DNA of 64,000 bases from Desulfobacterales bacterium (GTDB taxonomy: Bacteria > Desulfobacterota > Desulfobacteria > Desulfobacterales > SpSt-501): contig JALOOU010000014.1 in assembly GCA_025454255.1 (NCBI GenBank), positions 20,186-84,185 of the forward strand, in the 5' to 3' direction. The notes beneath the pieces were generated by a model. The model worked only from the letters and a program-made list of their open reading frames with translations, searched no databases and was not told the DNA's origin. The position numbers and the translations under genes were made by a program. Shown here piece by piece: positions 57,991-64,000 of the stretch. The number at the start of each line of letters is the position of its first letter. Position 1 is the stretch's first letter.

Positions 57991-58602
57991 ATGAACAGCA
58001 GCTACCAGTCCGAACAGTTGCAGGCGCTTTGCCTCGTGCACACGCACCTGGCGGCCATCCCCCGCTCCGAGCGCGATCGGCTGCAAGCGCAGATCGCCGA
58101 CTACATGGCGTTCCGGCGCCGCGTGGACGACTTTCTGGAGGCGGCTTTCGGCGCCGTCTGCAGCGCCACCTGCTACCGCAGCCGGCTTTCCGCCTGCTGC
58201 TCGCGGGAGGGGATCGTGACCTTCTTCGCCGACATGGTCATCAACCTGCTGCACTCCGAGCAGCGCGACAGCGACCGACTCTTCAAGGCGCTGCAGACCG
58301 AAAACACCGGCTTCAAATGCGTCTATCTCGGGCCGGCGGGCTGCCTGTGGCGGGTCAAGCCCATCGTGTGCCAGATGTTCCTGTGCGACCCGGCCAAGGC
58401 GAAAGTGTTCGGCTCCCGCCCCGATCTGGAAACGCAGTGGGCGGATTTCGAACGGGAACGCAAGCGGTTCACTTGGCCTGACCGCCCCGTGCTCTTCGAC
58501 CGGCTCGAGGCCTATTTCATCTCCATCGGCTGTTCCTCCCCCCTCATGTACCTGCACCAAAGCCCCGGACTGTTGCGCGTAAAGCGCCGCGCAGGGCTGT
58601 AA
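57991..58602 (+). CDS. Cys-rich conserved protein
   Basis: CSATCYRSRLSACCSREGIVTFFADM...CVYLGPAGCLWRVKPIVCQMFLC. Confidence 0.7.
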   Translation: MNSSYQSEQLQALCLVHTHLAAIPRSERDRLQAQIADYMAFRRRVDDFLEAAFGAVCSATCYRSRLSACCSREGIVTFFADMVINLLHSEQRDSDRLFKALQTENTGFKCVYLGPAGCLWRVKPIVCQMFLCDPAKAKVFGSRPDLETQWADFERERKRFTWPDRPVLFDRLEAYFISIGCSSPLMYLHQSPGLLRVKRRAGL

Positions 58603-58930
58603 CAGGCTGCGGATAAACGGCGTCCTAAGGCCCTGATCCAGCGTTGCGCGGCTCGCGGATCGATTGCATGCGCTTTCCAAATCAGCCGTGCGGCTTGGCT
58701 GGCGGCCCGACCCTTCTTCTTCCACTGCCCGATGAGGCGTGCCCGGCCGTCAGCGGCGTCTATCGGCCATGCCGTGGTTCCCACCCCTCACGCCCCCCCG
58801 GCGGTGATGGACCGCGCCTGCGGCGGGGGCATCGCTCCCGGCCAGGCCTGAACCGCAACCCACTGCGTCAGCCTCCCCATCCGCCCGCCATCGACGCGCC
58901 GAGCGCTGCCGGCGGGCTCGCTGCGGCGAT

Positions 58931-59020
58931 CTTTTTTTAAAGAAAAAATAAAAAAAATAATTTTATAAAAAAATTATTGAAATAATATTGCAATATATAA
59001 AGATTTAAATTAATATTGCT
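58931..59020. promoter_or_regulatory. AT-rich (~91% A+T) regulatory island with palindromic operator candidate
   Basis: 8 G/C in 90 nt; perfect palindrome ATATTGCAATAT at 58985-58996; TAATATTGC repeated at 58983 and 59011. Confidence 0.6.
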
Positions 59021-59023
59021 GGC

Positions 59024-59176
59024 ATGAAGCACAAGAAGACCTTCTCCACGCGGATCGACGACAACCTTCTCAAGGCGCTCAAGCACCTGGCGGTCGACAC
59101 GGACAAGTCGCTGGGCGAACTTCTGGAGGAGGCCATCCGGGAGCTGCTGCGGAAGTATGCCACGCCGAAACCATAG
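59024..59176 (+). CDS. Ribbon-helix-helix DNA-binding protein, 50 aa (absent from ORF track)
   Basis: MKHKKTFSTRIDDNLLKALKHLAVDTDKSLGELLEEAIRELLRKYATPKP, RHH/CopG-like. Confidence 0.75.
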   Translation: MKHKKTFSTRIDDNLLKALKHLAVDTDKSLGELLEEAIRELLRKYATPKP

Positions 59177-59191
59177 ACGGGAGGTTCAACT

Positions 59192-59440
59192 ATGCGGGCA
59201 AAAAAATCGGCATTGCGCGTTGCGGTGGAGTGTGACGAGGTGCCTTATCAGCCCGGCGAAGACGGGATCACCATGGAGTGCACCTGCCCCCGGTGCGGCT
59301 GCTGCCACCGCATGAAGCTGCTCTGGGCGGGTCGGGGAACCCCCAGAAAGTTCTGCCAGGCCTGCAAGGCCTATATCGCAACCTTGGAGACCTACGAGCT
59401 GCCTTGCATGCCTGTGTCGGTGAACCGCATGGTGGGGTGA
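59192..59440 (+). CDS. Small Cys-rich zinc-finger-like protein
   Basis: CTCPRCGCCHRMKLLW...FCQACKAYI; GGGAGG RBS; 15 nt after RHH stop. Confidence 0.65.
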   Translation: MRAKKSALRVAVECDEVPYQPGEDGITMECTCPRCGCCHRMKLLWAGRGTPRKFCQACKAYIATLETYELPCMPVSVNRMVG

Positions 59441-59609
59441 CCTGACGGACTCGGGGCGATTGCCCAGAAGATCGCGCCGCCGTGCGTCGATCTGGCCAAT
59501 TCCCTCGCGGGTGCGGGGCGTTGCTACCGCCGTTGGCGGCGGTTCGGTATTTTGAAAGAGATGGACCTTCCTGCTATACAACTAGAAAACCCAGCGCGAG
59601 ACTCGCGCC

Positions 59610-60092
59610 ATGATCGCAAAGGTGATCACGCGCAAACGGTCGGATGATATCCGCGCGACAGCCTCCGACCATCTTTACTGGATGACGAAAACCTCCGAGG
59701 AACGCTTCGAAGCGGTGGAAATCCCAAGACGGCCGTACCATCGAGGTTCAGCCAGTGAGATTCAGCCAGACTTCAGAAACCTGCTCGCGTTGTTCAACAC
59801 GCATAAAGCGGAATATCTGATCGCGGGCGGTTGCGCGCTGGCCTTCCATGGCGCACCGCGCTGCACCGGCGACCCCGATATTTTCATCAACTCCGGCGCG
59901 GATATAGCCCCCCATCGCATCCTTCCGACAGGCCCCTGCAGGCAGCGAGCAGGGCCGCCGCCGCGGGACACCAGGCCCGGGGCTGGCCCGGGCACCGCTG
60001 AGCGTCCGCGGCGAAATGCCTTCGGCCGAGGGGGGTGCTGCTTCCGACGGGCTCCCCGACCAGGGGGTTCGACGCTATGCGTGTGGAGGTGA
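59610..60092 (+). pseudogene. Decayed nucleotidyltransferase locus (in-frame fused remnant, C-terminus lost)
   Basis: DFRNLLALFNTHKAEYLIAGGCALAFHGAPRCTGDPDIFI is NTase-like but homology stops near 59905; upstream YWMTKTSEERFEAVEIPRRPYHRG looks like the end of a separate small protein. Confidence 0.6.
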
Positions 60093-61079
60093 GGGGCGGT
60101 CGCCCGGAGCCATCATGTCGGCGAGGCGGGTGCCGATGATCTCCTCGGCTTCGGCCATGATCCGGTCGAGCAGCTCCCGGCAGGTGGGGATGTCGCGGAT
60201 CAGCCCGATGCACTGGCCGGCGGCCCAGGTGGCCTTATCCACATCGCCGTCCTGCAGCATCTGCCGGCCCACCCGGCCGGAGACGTAGGGGATGAGCTCC
60301 TCGATGCGGGTGTTGCCCCGGCCTTCGATTTCAAGGACCTTTTCGGCGGCCCGGTTGTGCAGCACGCGCTCCGTGTTGCGCAGGCTGCGCATGATCAGGC
60401 GGGTGTCGGTCTCGCGGCGGCGGATCAGCGCCAGCTTCATGTTTTCGTGCACCGGCGCCTCGCGGGTGGCCACGAAGCGCGTGCCCATGTTGATGCCGTC
60501 CGCGCCCAGGGCGAGCGCCGCCGCCAGGCCGCGGCCGTCGGCGAATCCGCCGGATGCGATCAGGGGCAGGTCGACCGCGTCGCGAGCCAGCGGTACGAGG
60601 ATCAAGGTGGTGACGTCGTCCTCCCCGGGGTGGCCGGCGGCTTCGAACCCGTCGATGCTGATGGCGTCGCAGCCGATCGTTTCGGCCTTCAGCGCGTGGC
60701 GCACCGAGGTGCATTTGTGAACGACCTTGATGCCCGCGGATTTGATCTGCGGCATGTAAGGCTCCGGGTTGCGGCCGGCGGTTTCGATAAAACCTACCCG
60801 CTCCTCGACGCACACGCGGATGAGGGCCGGGTAGTCCGGCGGCCGCAGGGTCGGCAGAAAGGTCAGGTTGACGCCGAAGGGCTTGGCGGTCATCCGCCGG
60901 CAGCGGCGGATCTCCGCCCGCAGGCGTTCGGCGTCGGGGAAGGTGAGGGCGGTCATGAAGCCCATGCCGCCGGCGTTGGCCACCGCCGCGACCAGCTCGG
61001 CCGTGGCCACCCACATGAGCCCCCCCTGGACGATGGGGCGTTCGACGCCGAAGAATTCCGTGATCCGCGTTTTAAGCAT
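60075..61079 (-). CDS. Nitronate monooxygenase / enoyl-reductase-like FMN TIM-barrel protein
   Basis: RPIVQGGLMWVATAELVAAVANAGGMG, SIDGFEAAGHPGEDDVTT, IASGGFADGRGLAAALALGADGINMGTRF. Confidence 0.9.
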   Translation of the reverse strand: MLKTRITEFFGVERPIVQGGLMWVATAELVAAVANAGGMGFMTALTFPDAERLRAEIRRCRRMTAKPFGVNLTFLPTLRPPDYPALIRVCVEERVGFIETAGRNPEPYMPQIKSAGIKVVHKCTSVRHALKAETIGCDAISIDGFEAAGHPGEDDVTTLILVPLARDAVDLPLIASGGFADGRGLAAALALGADGINMGTRFVATREAPVHENMKLALIRRRETDTRLIMRSLRNTERVLHNRAAEKVLEIEGRGNTRIEELIPYVSGRVGRQMLQDGDVDKATWAAGQCIGLIRDIPTCRELLDRIMAEAEEIIGTRLADMMAPGDRPSPPHA

Positions 61080-61178
61080 CAGCCCCCCGCATCACTGCCA
61101 TCCCCGACGCAGACGCCGCCTGCGGTGCCACCGCCGGCGGCGATCAGCGAGTCTGCAGGGGTCCGCGACGGCGGGCGC

Positions 61179-63710
61179 CTAAAGGGTGCCCTCCGGCTTG
61201 AAGGCCCGGTTTAAAACCGGGTCCATCACCGCTTCGAAGCCGGTCAACCGGGCGACGACCTCGCCCTGCGCGTCCAGAAAGGTGAAGTCCCCGCGCATCT
61301 TTTTCCCGGCGGCATCCCGCACCTCGAGCACCACCGTAATCCCCTCGCTCGGGAAGGCCTGCCGGAACTGCCGGTAGGAGGAGGCGAGGCTGGGCAGGGA
61401 GACGCTGCCGCGCTGCTCGTAGCACCACAGGCTTGCCATCTGGAAGGCGGCGTCGAGCACGAGCGGGTCCGCCAGCCAGCTGTTGCGCAAGGGCGAGGCC
61501 ATCCACTGGACCGGGGCCGGAGCGCCGACGGCGTCGGCCACCATGCCGTCCGCGGTGCAGCAGCGGATCCCGCGCAGGCCCTGCAGCTGGCGTCCGTGGA
61601 AGAGGATTTTTTCGTAGATTTCAGCCGGCGAGCGCGGGTAGTGGTTGCAGGCCAGCGCATCGGGCAGACGATAGGCCGGCGGCGGCGCATAGTCCTCGGC
61701 CAGGATCGCCCTGGCCCTGGAGTGCAGGATCTCCTTGCCTTCGTCCATGCCGTTTCGCAGCTCGAGCTCGACCTCGAAGTGGCCGTTTTTGCGCAGGGCC
61801 TTCCCGGCCAGAAGGCGGACCCGCTTGGCCTTCCGTTCCAGCCGGATTCCGCTCATGATGCGCAGCTCCTCGAGTCCGTGCAGGATCAGGCCCGGGTTTT
61901 CGTGCAGCGCGCCGTGCCCGAAGAGCTCCGCGATCAGCGCCAGGGGCACGACCGGTTTGCCGTCGATGACATGGGAGCCGAGCACCGGGTAGGATGTCAG
62001 ATCGATCTGGCGCTCGAAAAGGATGCTGAGGGGCTGCCTCGGACTCGCGGCGGCCTGCATTGAGGCGGGGTTCAGGGTCCCGCCGATCACCACCTCGACC
62101 GGGGCGCCGGCCGGCCGGCCCAGCTCGCGGATCAGCGCGATAGCCCCTTCGGCGGCGGGCAGCAGCGTGACTCCCTGGCGTTCGAACTCGCGCTTGATGG
62201 AGGCCGTCACCATGCCGCATTCCCAGGGCCCCCAATTGATGGAGACCACGCGGCAGCCGGGCCGGTTGTCGGATTCGGCTTGGGCCAGCTTGTTCAACGC
62301 CTCATTGGCCATGGCGTAGTCGGCCTGGCCCCGGTTGCCGATGCGGGCGGTGACCGAGGAAAAAATGACGATGGCCTTGAGCTCGTCCGGTGCGCACGCC
62401 TCGAGCAGCGACCGGAACCCATCGAGTTTGGTCGTGAACACCCGCTCGAACTGCTCCATGTTCTTGGCGGCGATCAGCCGGTCCTCGAGCACGCCGGCGC
62501 CGTGGATCAGGCCGCGGATCGGCCCGAAGCGCGAGCGGGCGTCTGCCAGGGCGGCGCGGACCTGCCCGGCGTCACGCACATCGACGGCGTAATAGCGCAC
62601 GGAGGCCCCGGCCGACGCCATCGCCGCCAGCGAGTGCGAGACCTCCCGGTTCGCCAGAAGCTGCCGCAGGCGCCGTTCGACGTCGGCCGGCCGCACCGTT
62701 TGGCCGGTGAACTCGTGCTCGATCAGCGCCGCTTTGATCTCCGCCTCCGCTGCCAGGCCGTGCATCCACTCCGGCTCGGGGAAGGGTTCGGGCGAGCGGC
62801 CGAGCAGAACGAGGCCGGGGCGGACCCTGCGGGCCAGCTCCAGGGCGCAGGCGGCGGTGATGCCGCGCGCGCCGCCGCTGACCACGACGGCCTCCCCCGG
62901 CTGGAAGGGAAGCGCCCCCTCCGGATAGTCTTCCGCCGCAAGCACCGGCGTGCGGCAGCCGTTCGCGGCGAGGCCGGCCTCCAACGGGCCGCGGGTCATG
63001 GCGTGGGCGGCGACGGCCCGGGCCGCGGCGCGCAGATCCGTCCACTCCGGGTCGATGTCCAGGGCGCGGCAGATCACCTCCGGCCATTCGGCCGCGGCGG
63101 TTTTGGCCAGCCCGGCGAGTGCGCCTTGAACCGGGTTGGCCACGGCCCGGCCGCTGAAGCCGAAGGCGCCGTCCATGCGGGTCACTGTGGTGAAAAAGGC
63201 GCCCCCGCTCCGCGCGGATTCGGCCAGGTCCCCGGCAAGCCTTTGGGCGAGCTCGAAGCTGTTCTTCAGGTCCGCCTCCACAGCGGCCGGGGCCGGGTTC
63301 TGGACGATCACCAGGCCGGCTGCTGGCGGCAGATCCCTCCGGTGCTGCAGGATGTCGGTCGACACCAGGACGGCGTTGATCCCGAGCCGGCCGAACTCCG
63401 CCAGGAGGGCCTGCGAGAGCCCGGCGCGGTCGTCGGTCACAAAGACCTTGCGGCCCTTGGCAACGGCCACCTCCGCCGGGCCGGCCGCCGGGGCCTCCTG
63501 CAGGCGGACGACGCGGCGCTCGGCGGGCCGCCCGCCCGATGCGGCCGCGGCGAAACGGCACGAATCCGCCGCCGCGCCCGGCGACGGCGGCGCCTCCGGG
63601 GCCTGCGGCAGGGCCGGGGCGGGGGCGGCGCTGAGAAAGGCGATGATCTGGCCCAGCGTTTTGAGCCGCCCCATGTCCTCGGGGGCGACGGGCCGCAGGC
63701 CTCGAGGGTG
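61179..63710 (-). CDS. PfaA-like megasynthase C-terminal part (KR-DH), 5' boundary broken by frameshift
   Basis: [43 protein letters not shown] (KR); [23 protein letters not shown] and [10 protein letters not shown] (DH). Confidence 0.88.
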   Translation of the reverse strand, partial: HPRGLRPVAPEDMGRLKTLGQIIAFLSAAPAPALPQAPEAPPSPGAAADSCRFAAAASGGRPAERRVVRLQEAPAAGPAEVAVAKGRKVFVTDDRAGLSQALLAEFGRLGINAVLVSTDILQHRRDLPPAAGLVIVQNPAPAAVEADLKNSFELAQRLAGDLAESARSGGAFFTTVTRMDGAFGFSGRAVANPVQGALAGLAKTAAAEWPEVICRALDIDPEWTDLRAAARAVAAHAMTRGPLEAGLAANGCRTPVLAAEDYPEGALPFQPGEAVVVSGGARGITAACALELARRVRPGLVLLGRSPEPFPEPEWMHGLAAEAEIKAALIEHEFTGQTVRPADVERRLRQLLANREVSHSLAAMASAGASVRYYAVDVRDAGQVRAALADARSRFGPIRGLIHGAGVLEDRLIAAKNMEQFERVFTTKLDGFRSLLEACAPDELKAIVIFSSVTARIGNRGQADYAMANEALNKLAQAESDNRPGCRVVSINWGPWECGMVTASIKREFERQGVTLLPAAEGAIALIRELGRPAGAPVEVVIGGTLNPASMQAAASPRQPLSILFERQIDLTSYPVLGSHVIDGKPVVPLALIAELFGHGALHENPGLILHGLEELRIMSGIRLERKAKRVRLLAGKALRKNGHFEVELELRNGMDEGKEILHSRARAILAEDYAPPPAYRLPDALACNHYPRSPAEIYEKILFHGRQLQGLRGIRCCTADGMVADAVGAPAPVQWMASPLRNSWLADPLVLDAAFQMASLWCYEQRGSVSLPSLASSYRQFRQAFPSEGITVVLEVRDAAGKKMRGDFTFLDAQGEVVARLTGFEAVMDPVLNRAFKPEGTL

Positions 63711-64000
63711 GAGAGGATTTCGACGCGCTTGATGGAGTCGATGCCGAGGTCGGTTTCGATGTCCATGTCGAGGCCGAGCATCTCCACGGGGTAGCCGGTC
63801 AGCTCGGCCACCACCGCCAGCAGCAGGGCTTGCAGATCGTGGCGGTCTCCGGTTGGAGGCGCGGGGCGGGCTTCCGGAGCCCCTGCGGGCGCCTCCGGGG
63901 TCTGCGGCAGGGCCGGGGCGGGGGCGGCGCTGAGAAAGGCGATGATCTGGCCCAGCGTTTTGAGCCGCCCCATGTCCTCGGGGGCGACGGGCCGCAGGCC
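63591..64000 (-). repeat. Tandem ACP-module repeat (111 bp matched: 63591-63701 vs 63890-64000), period 299 bp
   Basis: One mismatch in 111 bp; both encode (L)[31 protein letters not shown]-type linker. Confidence 0.93.
63705..64000 (-). CDS. PfaA-like megasynthase ACP module, continues beyond right edge
   Basis: [41 protein letters not shown], the LGIDS(I)KRVEIL ACP motif of Pfa-type synthases. Confidence 0.88.

Noticed and set aside
58512-58784. - strand ORF with RLIGQWKKKGRAASQAARLIWKAHAIDPRAAQRWIRALGRRLSAACYS
   Set aside because: Possible remnant of a dispersed repeat or small gene, but it overlaps the 3' end of the Cys-rich CDS and has no recognisable family.
60075-61079. Calling the NMO-family protein PfaD outright
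   Set aside because: At 334 aa it is much shorter than typical PfaD and its motifs fit general nitronate monooxygenase; only adjacency supports an ER role.

Overview
The window is GC-rich bacterial chromosome; gene content suggests an anaerobic Desulfobacterota-like genome (inference only). The left third is mostly housekeeping and metabolism: ileS (partial), lspA, holA, an SDR plus a HisD/HpsN-like dehydrogenase, an aldo/keto reductase, a TRAP-TAXI/DapA/PPC-domain cluster, moaA, a hemC-cobA/hemD tetrapyrrole block, gmhA, selA, a CheD-HDOD fusion, rfbB and pyrF. The main result is a co-directional minus-strand array from ~50.3 to 28.9 kb. It runs bcsA-bcsB-bcsZ-bcsC-like (cellulose synthase), then a PfaC-like KS-CLF-DH-DH megasynthase whose ATG overlaps the bcsC-like stop, then a complete oleA-oleB-oleC-oleD long-chain olefin/beta-lactone set, then a PocR-domain protein, a MEDS-type histidine kinase and a NarL-type regulator. 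Most junctions are overlapping or near-overlapping stop/start codons, so this looks like a combined exopolysaccharide and polyene-hydrocarbon locus. A second megasynthase, PfaA-like (ACP repeats-KR-DH), with a nitronate-monooxygenase/ER-family protein beside it, runs off the right edge and could supply domains the first one lacks. Other points: a perfect 47-bp tandem duplication that frameshifts an otherwise continuous cobA-hemD fusion; a frame break between ACP and KR in the PfaA-like gene; a G11 tract in the bcsC-like gene; a promoter-to-terminator intergenic RNA candidate; a 114-bp nested palindrome; a ~91% AT island in front of an RHH gene that is absent from the ORF track; and a decayed nucleotidyltransferase. 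All calls come from reading the sequence; no database searches were run.
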